64,000 bases of DNA, taken from the NCBI GenBank assembly GCA_002083635.1, contig MSXP01000007.1:248001-312000 (forward strand), given 5' to 3'. Both the position numbers and the translations under genes were made by a program. Positions 44,060-52,680 of the stretch are shown piece by piece. The stretch comes from Proteobacteria bacterium ST_bin12 (GTDB lineage: Bacteria > Pseudomonadota > Gammaproteobacteria > Burkholderiales > Methylophilaceae). Numbering within the stretch: the first letter of the stretch is position 1; every line of letters begins with the position of its first letter. The notes under the pieces are model-generated. The model made no database searches and was not told where the DNA came from. It worked only from the letters and a program-made list of their open reading frames with translations.

Positions 44060-44419
44060 TTATAAATACTCTGTGTATTTGGCATTGCTGCCTTTGGCTT
44101 TATCTACTGGATATTTTAAGGCATTCAACTCAATTTTCTGGTTGGCCGCCTCAATCAAATCAATATTCAATACTTCTGCAATTCTAAGCAAATAGACGAA
44201 CGTATCTGCCAATTCATGGCTGACCGCTTCACGCTTTCCAGGTGCTAATTGTACACTTTCTGCTGGCGTATCCCATTGAAATTGCTCAACTAATTCAGCC
44301 GCTTCTACAATCATCGCCATCGCTAAATTTTTAGGTGTATGAAACTGTGCCCAATCACGTTCTTGCACAAACTGGTTAATACGCATGCGTAATTGCGTTA
44401 ATGAATCTTGGTTTTCCAT
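44060..44419 (-). CDS. MazG-like nucleotide pyrophosphohydrolase
   Basis: A 119-aa single MazG-type (RS21-C6/dCTPase-like) hydrolase that removes pyrophosphate from non-canonical or surplus (d)NTPs. The Mg-binding acidic motifs are visible: EAAELVEQF (about 36-44) and HELADTFVYLLRIAE (about 69-83), with NQKIELNALKYP near the end. Good Shine-Dalgarno (CAGGG) nine bases before the ATG. A copy of a 30-bp repeat lies 14 bp upstream. Downstream of the RNA methyltransferase on the same strand. Confidence 0.88.
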   Translation of the reverse strand: MENQDSLTQLRMRINQFVQERDWAQFHTPKNLAMAMIVEAAELVEQFQWDTPAESVQLAPGKREAVSHELADTFVYLLRIAEVLNIDLIEAANQKIELNALKYPVDKAKGSNAKYTEYL

Positions 44420-44432
44420 GATGTTAGCCCTG

Positions 44433-44462
44433 ACTTAACCACTTTTTTTGTTCGAAATTTGA
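44433..44462 (-). repeat. dispersed 30-bp repeat, copy 1
   Basis: Thirty bases identical at 29 positions to 61056-61085. Core on the + strand: CTTAACCACTTTTTT, then TTCGAAATTTGA. It lies 14 bp upstream of the MazG-like start, in the same orientation relative to the gene as copy 2. Confidence 0.7.
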
Positions 44463-44479
44463 CACTGCTTGCTATTGAG

Positions 44480-45622
44480 TTATTTTCTGTTGCTACCTGC
44501 CACCATTTTAATTTCAAACAATCTGCACTCCAGCGGACCGTTAAACAATGGCGTACGTTTGCTAGGTGTTAAACGCATGAGTTTTGGCAACCGTAAATCG
44601 TTGGTCAAGAAGTAGGTATTCCAGCCAGCAAATTTGCGCTTTAAGGCCTCACCCATTTTCGGATAGAGCAAAGCCAACTCCTCATCTTCGCCAATTCGCA
44701 CACCATACGGTGGGTTAGCAACTAGCACTCCGCTGTCTGCTGGCGGCATCACATCCGTAATATTATTTTGCGATAACTGCACAGCATCATTCAAACCTGC
44801 CTCGGTTAAGTTTTGCTTGGCAACTCTCACAGCGCGTAAATCGCTGTCTGACCCATATAATTGTTGAAAAGTGACCGACTTAATACTCTTTATTGCGTTA
44901 TTTTTAATCTTTTTCCAGGTGTCAGATTCAAAATTTTTCAGTTTTTCAAAGCCAAAATTTCGCTTTAAACCAGGCGCAATATTTAGTGCAATCATCGCCG
45001 CTTCCAGCAAAAATGTGCCGCTCCCGCACATGGGGTCTAGTAATGGCTGCCCAACTTGCCAGCCTGATAATTGTAAAATGCCTGCAGCTAAATTTTCGCG
45101 CAAAGGCGCTTCAATGCTCGCTTTGCGATTGCCGCGCTGATATAAAGCGTCACCTGAAGTGTCTATATAATAAACGTAACTATCCGCCGTTAAATAGGCA
45201 TGCACACGAACCGCTGGGGTTTTGGTGTCAATGTAAGGACGCGAATTAACCACTTGTCTAAATTTGTCGCAAATCGCATCTTTAATGCGCAATGTGGCAA
45301 ACTCTAAACTTTTAAGCGGACATTTAACGCCGGTCACTTTCACCATAAAATCGTGTTTTACATCGAACCAATTTGGCCAATTCAGTTTGTAAGCGGCTTG
45401 GTATAAGTCATCTTCCGTGGCGTATTTTCCTTGCGCCGCTTGCATCAAAATACGGGTGGCGATGCGCGAATGTAAATTGGCGTGGTAGCAAACGCTCAAT
45501 TCGCCCGCAAAACCCACACCGCCATCGGTTTGTTTGATGTCTTTTGCGTTGCTGGCTTTCAGCTCATTGACCAGCAAAGCCTCAAGACCGCGTGGGCAAG
45601 TGGCAAAATATTGATTCATCAT
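44480..45622 (-). CDS. rlmL: THUMP-domain RNA (guanine-N2) methyltransferase
   Basis: A 380-aa SAM-dependent RNA methyltransferase equivalent to the N-terminal half of E. coli RlmKL, which makes m2G2445 of 23S rRNA. N-terminal ferredoxin-like plus THUMP region (about 1-155; ATCPRGLEALLVNEL, YKLNWPNWFDVKHDFMVKV), then the methyltransferase fold with PLLDPMCGSGTFLLEAAMIALN (about 195-216), LYGSDSDLRAVRVA and the catalytic VANPPYGVRIG (about 298-308). The RlmK half is absent. Start ATG at 45622, with a second ATG directly after. Position in a run of RNA-related genes fits. The exact target base is inferred from homology. Confidence 0.85.
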   Translation of the reverse strand: MMNQYFATCPRGLEALLVNELKASNAKDIKQTDGGVGFAGELSVCYHANLHSRIATRILMQAAQGKYATEDDLYQAAYKLNWPNWFDVKHDFMVKVTGVKCPLKSLEFATLRIKDAICDKFRQVVNSRPYIDTKTPAVRVHAYLTADSYVYYIDTSGDALYQRGNRKASIEAPLRENLAAGILQLSGWQVGQPLLDPMCGSGTFLLEAAMIALNIAPGLKRNFGFEKLKNFESDTWKKIKNNAIKSIKSVTFQQLYGSDSDLRAVRVAKQNLTEAGLNDAVQLSQNNITDVMPPADSGVLVANPPYGVRIGEDEELALLYPKMGEALKRKFAGWNTYFLTNDLRLPKLMRLTPSKRTPLFNGPLECRLFEIKMVAGSNRK

Positions 45623-45651
45623 GGTCTTATCATTTCTTTACTTATTGAGTC

Positions 45652-46416
45652 TTAATTAATCTGATTATGTTCGCACAATTTCTCAACAAAGCTTGAGAAT
45701 TCAATTTTGTGCAAATTTTCTAACAATTTCGCGCGCTCTTTGAGCTTTTTCTGATTTAGACTTAACACATTTTTGAAGCCAAAAACCACAATATTGCCAG
45801 GCTTTCCTGTCGGTAGCATGAATGTTTGATTGTTAAAGCTTTGCTCAATGCGCTGCAGATAAATATCGAAATTCTTATCACTGCCCCACAGGTTAATGGC
45901 AAAAATACCATTGTTTTTTAAGGCCATTTCGCAACTATCAAAAAAATCTTGACTACAAAAATCAGGTGGAATACCAAAGCGATCAAAAGCATCAATCATT
46001 AAGCAATCGGTGCTGTTTGTGTTTTCGGCTAAATGTGCAATGCCATCACCCTCAATCACGTTAAATCTGTCGTCATAATCGGGCACAAAAAAATGGCTAC
46101 GCGCGATGCTAATAATTTGCGGGTTAATTTCTACAATGGTTTGGCTGATGCCGGGACAGTTAGCATAAATATATTTAGGCACAGAGCCACCGCCCAAACC
46201 GATTGTGAGCACAGTTTTAATATCATCAGAAAACAATAAGAAGCACATCATACCGCGCGTATAAGTCAGCTCTAGTGCAAATGGGTCTTTCACTTTCATG
46301 CTACTTTGAATCGTCACCGTGCCCAAGTGTAACGAGCGTATGCCACTTATTTCAGACACTTCCACCACGCTATCATCGCGCACGCTTTTATGAATTTTAC
46401 GGTTAAATCTAAACAT
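45652..46416 (-). CDS. spermidine synthase-like methyltransferase-fold protein
   Basis: A 254-aa protein with the polyamine synthase fold: TIGLGGGSVPKYIY (nucleotide loop, about 83-96), QTIVEINPQIISIAR, VIEGDGIAHLAE, DCLMIDAFDRFGIPPDF (catalytic-region Asp) and GIFAINLWGSDKNFD. The N-terminal beta sheet is short and the PDPVGPA-type substrate motif of true spermidine synthases is replaced by DRFGIPPDF, so aminopropyl transfer is not certain. It starts 5 bp after the RNB gene stop, so the two are translationally close. Substrate unknown. Confidence 0.75.
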   Translation of the reverse strand: MFRFNRKIHKSVRDDSVVEVSEISGIRSLHLGTVTIQSSMKVKDPFALELTYTRGMMCFLLFSDDIKTVLTIGLGGGSVPKYIYANCPGISQTIVEINPQIISIARSHFFVPDYDDRFNVIEGDGIAHLAENTNSTDCLMIDAFDRFGIPPDFCSQDFFDSCEMALKNNGIFAINLWGSDKNFDIYLQRIEQSFNNQTFMLPTGKPGNIVVFGFKNVLSLNQKKLKERAKLLENLHKIEFSSFVEKLCEHNQIN

Positions 46417-46421
46417 GATGC

Positions 46422-48359
46422 TTATTGATTTTCTGTACTTTCTTCTGTCATTTCAATCACTTCAGGTTCAATCACTTTGGGCGTGCTGGTTTCAATCACT
46501 GTTTTAAATTTACAGTTTAATTCCATGAGCAAAGTATCGATATGTTTGATTTCTAATTGTACTTTTGTGCCCACTTTAAGCTCTGGCAAACTAGGCACTT
46601 TGGTGATGTAAAACATACCATCAATGCGCACCAGATTTTCACGCCAAACGGTCGCATTGATTTCTGTGAGTTGTTCTTGAATCAAATACTGCAAGCACCA
46701 GTAGCGTTCCATGCGGGTTTGGAATTCGCTATATGCACTGTAAGTTTGGTCAAAATTGCGCATGATGACATTTAGTTTGCCATCTGCAACCTTGTATGGC
46801 GCAGGTTCGGTATTTAGCATGGCAATTAACTGGCGCTGATTGATTAAATCTACAGCGCGACGTAGTGGTGATGTACTCCACGCGTATTGCGCGACGCCCA
46901 AGCCTTGATGCGGCTCGGCGGATGTTGTCATAAACACTTTGCCACCGGCTTGCGCGCGATAAATGCCCGCAAAACCCGCCTCTTTTAGCAATCCGCCCCA
47001 ATGACTATTGGCGTAAATCATGAGCTCAGCCACCAGCTTATCCATTGGGGAGCCACGTTCGCGCGCAATAATTTGTACGATGCCATCATTGACGTAAAAA
47101 TTATAGTCAATTTGTGGCGCACGATTCGGGTCGGCTTTGCCGCGCGCAACTTCTAATTTTTCAGCCAAACTAAACAGCAATTTAAGCTTAGCCCAGTACG
47201 GATGGCCGCTATCAGCTTCTAAAGTATGTTCATTGAAAAATGGCTCTAGCGCATCGTGACGCAAATTATCCGCGATTTTGATTTGTTCTAGCTTTGTTTC
47301 GTACGCAACGATTTCAAAATCAGCTGTCACTTCTAAATACAAGCTTAAGGCAGGTTTTGTTTCACCCGCATCCAAGCTAAAAGGCTTGACGATGCTTTCA
47401 GGCAGCATGGTGATTTTGTTACCTGGCATGTAAACAGTGGACAATCGCGACAGCACAATCGCATCTAAACTGGAGTCGATTGGTACGCCTAAGCCTGGTG
47501 CGGCAATATGAATGCCGACGCGCGTGTTGCCATTTGATAGCGTTTCTAAGCTAAATGCATCATCAATTTCAGTCGTCGTTGCATCGTCAATACTAAAACA
47601 TTCCACCGTACTTAACGCTAAATTTAAGTCAAGTTTTGGCGATTCAAATGGCGGGAAATCGATTCCTGATTTTCCATCTTTATCTGGAAACATCTCGCGC
47701 AAGAAAGCGCCCAAGTGATAATCGTGCGCGTTTTGAATCAAGCCGCAATCGGCCATCACCGTTAAGGGCAAGCGGCCTGAAGATTGCGCCGCTTCGTCAA
47801 TCGCTTTCCATTCCAAGCTATTTTTGTCTGGGTTATAAATCAAGGCATCGGCTTTTGCCGCAAAGCCATCTGGCAACTGTTTGTTATTCAGTTGCGTGAC
47901 CCAAACCGCCATTTGTTCGGCTTGTAATTTTTTACGCTCCACGGCTGCCAACGCTAATTTAAGCGTTTCGGCAGGTGCTGCTTTGTAACGGCCTTTGCCT
48001 TTGCGATAAAAATACATCGGCGCGCTGTGTAGTTTGATGGCGACAGCTGCGTTTTCAAATGGAGTAGGCTTTTTGCCAAAGTATTCTTTGGCTAAATCTT
48101 CAAAAGCAAATTCTGGCTCGCCGCAACATTCCCACAAAAAATCGATTTCTAAGTTTTCCGCTTCGGTAAGCGCGGCGTCCATAAAGCCTGCTAATGAGGA
48201 CTCAAATTGCATCAGCACATTGCTGGCTTTAATTTTAGAGCGTTTGCCCGAAACCGATTCTACCTGCAACGCTGCGGGCGATTCTGACATGATAGAGGCG
48301 ACTTTAAAGCTGCCCTCTTCTTCATAAAACACATTCATTGCGTCAATTTTCTCTTTCAA
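46422..48359 (-). CDS. RNB-family 3'-5' exoribonuclease (RNase II/R type)
   Basis: A 645-aa hydrolytic exoribonuclease. The RNB catalytic domain starts at about 250: CFSIDDATTTEIDDAFSLE supplies the acidic metal ligands, followed by VGIHIAAPGLGVP, STVYMPGNKITMLPE and the C-terminal YAWSTSPLRRAVDLINQRQ (RNase II signature) near 480-500. The N-terminal part (about 1-230) is diverged from E. coli cold-shock domains. A C-terminal S1-like segment (about 555-620; VGTKVQLEIKHID) follows, and a Glu-rich tail ends the protein. TTG start at 48359 with GGAG seven bases before; an ATG lies 7 codons in. Role: mRNA/rRNA decay. Confidence 0.88.
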   Translation of the reverse strand: MKEKIDAMNVFYEEEGSFKVASIMSESPAALQVESVSGKRSKIKASNVLMQFESSLAGFMDAALTEAENLEIDFLWECCGEPEFAFEDLAKEYFGKKPTPFENAAVAIKLHSAPMYFYRKGKGRYKAAPAETLKLALAAVERKKLQAEQMAVWVTQLNNKQLPDGFAAKADALIYNPDKNSLEWKAIDEAAQSSGRLPLTVMADCGLIQNAHDYHLGAFLREMFPDKDGKSGIDFPPFESPKLDLNLALSTVECFSIDDATTTEIDDAFSLETLSNGNTRVGIHIAAPGLGVPIDSSLDAIVLSRLSTVYMPGNKITMLPESIVKPFSLDAGETKPALSLYLEVTADFEIVAYETKLEQIKIADNLRHDALEPFFNEHTLEADSGHPYWAKLKLLFSLAEKLEVARGKADPNRAPQIDYNFYVNDGIVQIIARERGSPMDKLVAELMIYANSHWGGLLKEAGFAGIYRAQAGGKVFMTTSAEPHQGLGVAQYAWSTSPLRRAVDLINQRQLIAMLNTEPAPYKVADGKLNVIMRNFDQTYSAYSEFQTRMERYWCLQYLIQEQLTEINATVWRENLVRIDGMFYITKVPSLPELKVGTKVQLEIKHIDTLLMELNCKFKTVIETSTPKVIEPEVIEMTEESTENQ

Positions 48360-48518
48360 TTAGATGCTCCACAAAAACTTAACCCTATTTTTGGGCTAAA
48401 TTTTTATGGGCAATTATTGCAGTAGGCGTAATTTTAATGTGTTCCGCATAATTAAGCTTGTTTAATTCGGGCACAGGCGAAAATTGGGCAGCATTTATTC
48501 TTGATGGCGAGATTAAAA

Positions 48519-48535
48519 ATACGGTATATTCGTAT
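48519..48535. promoter_or_regulatory. palindrome at the Fur-family gene start
   Basis: ATACG-N7-CGTAT ends 2 bp before the ATG at 48538. The position would allow autoregulation; it does not match the TGCAACT sites upstream of the GTPase gene. Confidence 0.3.
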
Positions 48536-48537
48536 GC

Positions 48538-48942
48538 ATGAGCAAAGCCATCGAATTGATACAAGCGCAAGCGCAAACCCCCACTAGCGCGCGTGTTTTA
48601 GTGTTAGATACCTTATTAAACGCGCCATTACCGCTGTCGCATCCCGAGATTCAAAAGCAAATCACCGAACCGATTGACCGCGTGACGATTTATCGCGTGT
48701 TAGATTGGTTAAGCGTGCAAGGCTTTGTGCATAGCGTGATTAGCCCAGACAAAACGCGCCGTTTTAAAGCCAATACACATCACACCCAACATCAGCATGC
48801 GCATTTTGAATGCACAACTTGCGGGCAGGTTTATTGTTTGGATGAAACCAATGAGGCGATTACGCAAAGTTTGCCCAAACAATTTGTAGCCAAAAAAATC
48901 CATCTCAGCATCAGTGGCATTTGCGCAAGCTGTCAAAAATAG
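48538..48942 (+). CDS. Fur-family metalloregulator, probably Zur
   Basis: A 134-aa Fur-superfamily repressor. Winged helix about 10-75 with recognition helix DRVTIYRVLDWL; metal-binding and dimer domain about 80-134 with the His-rich THHTQHQHAHFEC, the structural zinc CTTCGQVYC and ICASC. It has fewer Asp/Glu metal ligands than iron Fur proteins, and the gene lies 170 bp upstream of a COG0523 GTPase preceded by two palindromic operators, so zinc sensing is the best inference. No Shine-Dalgarno sequence before the ATG. Divergent from the RNB gene across a 178-bp interval. Confidence 0.85.
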   Translation: MSKAIELIQAQAQTPTSARVLVLDTLLNAPLPLSHPEIQKQITEPIDRVTIYRVLDWLSVQGFVHSVISPDKTRRFKANTHHTQHQHAHFECTTCGQVYCLDETNEAITQSLPKQFVAKKIHLSISGICASCQK

Positions 48943-49028
48943 TCTAAATTAACACACGCCATTATTTTCATCTCAATACGTCTTAATTGGTTTTTTTATT
49001 CTCACTTTACCTATCCTTTATTTAAAAA

Positions 49029-49045
49029 ATGCAACTTAGTTGCAT
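49029..49045. promoter_or_regulatory. operator-like palindrome 1 (Zur candidate)
   Basis: ATGCAACTTAGTTGCAT, perfect 8-1-8 inverted repeat 69-85 bp upstream of the GTPase start. Overlaps a possible -10 (TATTAT, 49045-49050). Confidence 0.65.
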
Positions 49046-49076
49046 ATTATAGGCAATCTGTTTACACTGCCAAATT

Positions 49077-49091
49077 TGCAACTAAGTTGCA
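49077..49091. promoter_or_regulatory. operator-like palindrome 2 (Zur candidate)
   Basis: TGCAACTAAGTTGCA, perfect 7-1-7 inverted repeat, 47 bp centre to centre from site 1, directly before TTTATAAC. Same consensus as site 1 with the centre base changed. Confidence 0.65.
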
Positions 49092-49113
49092 TTTATAACG
49101 ATTGGTATTGGAT

Positions 49114-50346
49114 ATGATGAAAAAACTCCCTGTCACCGTGTTATCTGGCTTTTTGGGCGCGGGTAAAACCACGCTATTGAATCATATTTTAAATAATCGC
49201 GAAGGTAAGCGCGTTGCGGTGATTGTGAATGATATGAGTGAAGTGAATATTGACGCGCAATTAGTGCGTGATGGTGGCGCTGAGTTGTCGCGTAGTGAAG
49301 AAAAATTGGTGGAAATGAGTAATGGCTGCATTTGCTGCACCTTACGCGAAGATTTGCTGGTAGAGATTACACGCCTTGCCAAAGAAGACCGTTTTGACTA
49401 TTTACTGATTGAGTCCACTGGTATTTCAGAGCCCTTACCTGTGGCGGAAACCTTTACATTTCGCGGTGAAGATGGGTTAAGTTTATCGGATGTGGCTGAA
49501 CTAGACACAATGGTAACCGTGGTGGATGGCTTTAACTTTTTAAAAGATTATAGTAGCCGCGATTTTATAGCGCAGCGCGGCGAGAGCATGGGCGAAGAAG
49601 ATGAACGCACAGTGGTGGATTTATTGGTTGAGCAAATTGAATTTTGCGATGTATTAGTGTTAAACAAAACCGATTTATTAAACCAAGATGAAATCGGCAG
49701 ACTTGAGGGAATATTAAAAGCATTTAATCCGCGCGCAAAAATCATACACAGCCAATTTAGCAAAGTACCATTAGATAGTGTGATGAGCACAGGTTTATTT
49801 AATTTTGAAGCCGCCGAAGATGCGCCAGGCTGGCTTAAAGAACTCCGTGGTGAATACGTTCCAGAAAGTGAAGAGTATGGCATTTCAAGCTTTGTCTATC
49901 GTGCGCGCCGCCCGTTTCATCCGCAACGATTATTTGACTATATCGGCCAAGAATGGCCGGGCGTAATTCGATCAAAAGGTAATTTTTGGATTGCCAGCCG
50001 CCCTGAATGTTGCATTAGCTGGTCGCAAGCGGGCGGGATATCTCGTAATGAATTAGCGGGGTTTTGGTGGGCGGCCACGCCAAAAGAACATTGGCCAGAT
50101 GATGCTGAGCAACTTGCAGGTATTAATAAACGTTGGCAAGAACCCTTTGGCGACAGGCAACAAGAGTTGGTCATCATTGGTATTCATATGGATAAAAACC
50201 AACTAATTGCAGAAATTGACCGTTGCCTGCTGACACCCACTGAAATGTTGTTGGGTGACATGGGCGAATATATGCAAGGCTGGAAAGCATTAAGCGACCC
50301 ATTTCCGCTGTGGCATCAGCAGGAAGCAGAAACAGAAATAGCCTAA
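49114..50346 (+). CDS. COG0523 GTPase, ZigA-like zinc metallochaperone
   Basis: A 410-aa CobW/P47K GTPase. Walker A SGFLGAGKTTLLNHIL (about 10-25), the metal-binding SNGCICCTLREDL with its CxCC motif (about 69-81), ESTGISEP, NKTDLL, and the CobW C-terminal domain (about 260-400; SSFVYRARRPFHPQRLFDYI). The long C-terminal part with FWIASRP and RWQEPFGDRQQELV matches the zinc-starvation subgroup. Two near-identical palindromes upstream and a Fur-family gene next door support zinc control. The ATG at 49114 is chosen over the upstream TTG at 49102; a second ATG follows directly. Likely role: delivering zinc to essential enzymes under starvation. Confidence 0.87.
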   Translation: MMKKLPVTVLSGFLGAGKTTLLNHILNNREGKRVAVIVNDMSEVNIDAQLVRDGGAELSRSEEKLVEMSNGCICCTLREDLLVEITRLAKEDRFDYLLIESTGISEPLPVAETFTFRGEDGLSLSDVAELDTMVTVVDGFNFLKDYSSRDFIAQRGESMGEEDERTVVDLLVEQIEFCDVLVLNKTDLLNQDEIGRLEGILKAFNPRAKIIHSQFSKVPLDSVMSTGLFNFEAAEDAPGWLKELRGEYVPESEEYGISSFVYRARRPFHPQRLFDYIGQEWPGVIRSKGNFWIASRPECCISWSQAGGISRNELAGFWWAATPKEHWPDDAEQLAGINKRWQEPFGDRQQELVIIGIHMDKNQLIAEIDRCLLTPTEMLLGDMGEYMQGWKALSDPFPLWHQQEAETEIA

Positions 50347-50390
50347 GCTTATATTTAAGCTAAAATTAAGTTTTAACAAGCACAAATATT

Positions 50391-51407
50391 ATGGACAAAC
50401 GCATTCCTGTCACCTTGCTTACTGGCTTTTTAGGCTCTGGCAAAACCACGTTGCTCAATCAATTATTGGCGAATCCTGCCATGCACGACACCGCCGTGAT
50501 CATTAATGAGCTTGGCGAAACGGGTCTTGACCACATTTTAGCTACGCATATTGAAAGCGAACACATTGCTGACAATACGGTTTTATTGAGTAGCGGCTGT
50601 TTATGTTGCACACTTAAAAATGAACTGGCAGACACAATGCGCGATTTGTTTTTCAAACGTGCCTTGCAAGCCATTCCGCAATTCAATCGCTTAGTCATCG
50701 AAACCACTGGCATGGCTGACCCTGGGCCGATTTTGGGCAACTTAATGAATGAGCCTGTGATTGAATCTACCTTTAGGCTAGATGCGGTGATTGTCACTAT
50801 CGACAGCCAATACGGATTGCAGCAGATTGCGGAACATGCAGAAGCGCGTAAACAAGCAGCAGTGGCTGATGTATTACTGCTAACCAAAACAGATTTAGCC
50901 AGACCTGAGCAGTTAAACGAATTAAAAGAAAAGTTGATAGCGATTAACCCAGGCGCAACCCAGCACCGTGTACTTAACGGCTTATTAGACCCGAATTTTA
51001 TTATTGATGTCGGCCTATATGATTTGGCCTCTAAAGCGCCTGAACCGCAACGCTGGTTGCGTGCGCCCTTAACTAAAGCCAAGCCAAAAGGTACTTTGCC
51101 GCAAGCGGTGCATGATGATGAAATTACCAGTTTTACGGTTTTTATGCCCAAACCACTTAATTGGCGCGACTTAAAACCCGTGATTTTGAAGTTATGCCAA
51201 ACACACGGCAAAAACTTACTGCGGTTAAAAGGTATTATCCATGCTGAAGACCAACCCGCCCCGCTGGCGATTCATGCCGTGCACTTTACGCCCTATCCGC
51301 CCACGCTGCTGGAAGGCTGGGATGAAGACGAACCGATTTCACGTATTGTGGTTATTGGTAAGGGTCTGGACAAAATTACTATAAGTAAAATATTGACGCA
51401 ACTTTAA
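50391..51407 (+). CDS. second COG0523 GTPase, YjiA-like
   Basis: A 338-aa CobW/P47K GTPase. LLTGFLGSGKTTLLNQLL (about 8-25), SSGCLCCTLKNEL (about 62-74) with the CxCC metal motif, ETTGMADPGPI, LLTKTDLARPEQL and a C-terminal CobW domain (about 240-330; ITSFTVFMPKPLNWRDL ... LRLKGIIH). Shorter than its neighbour and of the YjiA-type subgroup. It starts 44 bp after the first GTPase without an operator of its own, so it likely shares the same zinc-responsive transcript. Metal specificity is not proven by sequence. Confidence 0.88.
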   Translation: MDKRIPVTLLTGFLGSGKTTLLNQLLANPAMHDTAVIINELGETGLDHILATHIESEHIADNTVLLSSGCLCCTLKNELADTMRDLFFKRALQAIPQFNRLVIETTGMADPGPILGNLMNEPVIESTFRLDAVIVTIDSQYGLQQIAEHAEARKQAAVADVLLLTKTDLARPEQLNELKEKLIAINPGATQHRVLNGLLDPNFIIDVGLYDLASKAPEPQRWLRAPLTKAKPKGTLPQAVHDDEITSFTVFMPKPLNWRDLKPVILKLCQTHGKNLLRLKGIIHAEDQPAPLAIHAVHFTPYPPTLLEGWDEDEPISRIVVIGKGLDKITISKILTQL

Positions 51408-51474
51408 TTAGTTACAAATTAGCAACTTTTACCAACTCACATCACACTGCAAACATGTAGTAGCTTTTACGAGT

Positions 51475-51480
51475 TATAAT
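51475..51480 (+). promoter_or_regulatory. -10 box before the SAF oxidoreductase
   Basis: A consensus TATAAT lies 33 bp before the ATG at 51513. No good -35 is visible at normal spacing, so this may be an activated promoter. Confidence 0.4.
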
Positions 51481-51512
51481 CGTGCCTATATTTACTAGTC
51501 TTTTGCATAATC

Positions 51513-52658
51513 ATGAATAAAACTCGCATCGGAATTATTGGTACTGGATTCATTGCAAAAGGGCTATTAAGCCTGATTCAAGCCTCCAGTGATTTCACTT
51601 CACATAAAATACTAACTAGACGCCCACTAAATGATTTTCAAAACTATCCTAGTGGTTTACTAACCAATTCAATTAACGAGCTTATCGATAATTCAGATGT
51701 GGTATTCGAATGCTCAGGTGATGTGATTCATGCGACAGATTGTATTCTTGCAGCTACTAATGCAAATAAAAAGGTAGTTACAATGAATGCAGAGTTTCAT
51801 GTAACAACAGGCTCATACTTTACGTACAGAGGCGACTATGTGACTGATGCTGATGGAGATCAACCTGGTTGCCAAGCGAGACTTAAACAAGAAGTAGTTG
51901 GCATGGGGTTTGAGCCGATGGCTTACTTAAATATCAAGGGTTTTTTGAATTTAAATCCCGAAAGAAAAGAAATGGAGTACTGGTCAAAATTACAAAGTTT
52001 AAGTTTAGACCAAACTGTATCATTCACCGATGGCACTAAGTTGCAAGTTGAACAAGCGTTTGTTGCTAATGGCCTAGGCGCAACTATTCCATCTAATGGG
52101 ATGTTGGGTGCCACAGTCGAGAGTTTATATCACACTGACTACCTAGTTGAAATAGCAGAGCAAATAGGTCAACCTATCAGTGATTTTGTATTATGCAAAG
52201 GTGCTCCTCCAGGCGTATTAATTATTGCCAAAAGTGCCATAGCTGACAGTTTAGGTGATTACACCCCCATCAAACCATTACGAACCAAGAATGGAAGGGC
52301 TTATGTGTTGTTAAAGCCTTATCACCTAACTTATATGGAAACATTGAATACAGTTCGTAAAGTATTAAAAGGTGATGAGATGTTAATCAACAATTCCAAT
52401 AATCCATCATTAACTGTAGCTGCAATTGCAAAACGTAGAATTAGTCGCGGCGAGGTCATTGAAAAAGGCGCTGGTGGATTTGATGTGCGTGGTTTGGCAG
52501 TTAAAATGCATTCCAATAAAAATTTGGTGCCTATATGTTTATTACAAAATACAAAAGTCATAAGAGATATAGAAGAAGGACAACTTATAGGGTTTGATGA
52601 TGTAGAGATGACGGAAACGAACGCACTCAATTTTCACTTTGAGATTCTCAAGATTTAA
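51513..52658 (+). CDS. NAD(P)-dependent oxidoreductase with SAF domain (COG4091)
   Basis: A 381-aa protein of the homoserine dehydrogenase-like COG4091 family. N-terminal Rossmann fold GIIGTGFIAKGLL (about 7-19) and VVFECSGDV; the family hallmarks VTDADGDQPG (about 109-118), NIKGF, SFTDGTKLQVEQAFVANGLG (about 170-189) and the C-terminal SAF domain (about 295-381; LTVAAIAKRRISRGEVIEKG ... EEGQLIGFDDVEM). It is probably not a threonine-pathway enzyme; COG4091 members often occur in cell-surface glycan or secondary-metabolite loci. Codons look AT-richer than those of neighbours. Followed by a GT61 glycosyltransferase. Confidence 0.82.
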   Translation: MNKTRIGIIGTGFIAKGLLSLIQASSDFTSHKILTRRPLNDFQNYPSGLLTNSINELIDNSDVVFECSGDVIHATDCILAATNANKKVVTMNAEFHVTTGSYFTYRGDYVTDADGDQPGCQARLKQEVVGMGFEPMAYLNIKGFLNLNPERKEMEYWSKLQSLSLDQTVSFTDGTKLQVEQAFVANGLGATIPSNGMLGATVESLYHTDYLVEIAEQIGQPISDFVLCKGAPPGVLIIAKSAIADSLGDYTPIKPLRTKNGRAYVLLKPYHLTYMETLNTVRKVLKGDEMLINNSNNPSLTVAAIAKRRISRGEVIEKGAGGFDVRGLAVKMHSNKNLVPICLLQNTKVIRDIEEGQLIGFDDVEMTETNALNFHFEILKI

Positions 52659-52680
52659 AAATATTTATCAATTTAAAAAT

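Noticed and set aside
48385..48576. 63-aa minus-strand frame between the RNB and Fur-family genes
   Set aside because: No Shine-Dalgarno sequence or domain, and it overlaps the start of the Fur-family gene.
50459..51211. 250-aa open frame on the minus strand inside the second COG0523 GTPase
   Set aside because: Fully antisense to a gene with clear conserved motifs; Ser/Cys-rich low-quality translation with no domain.
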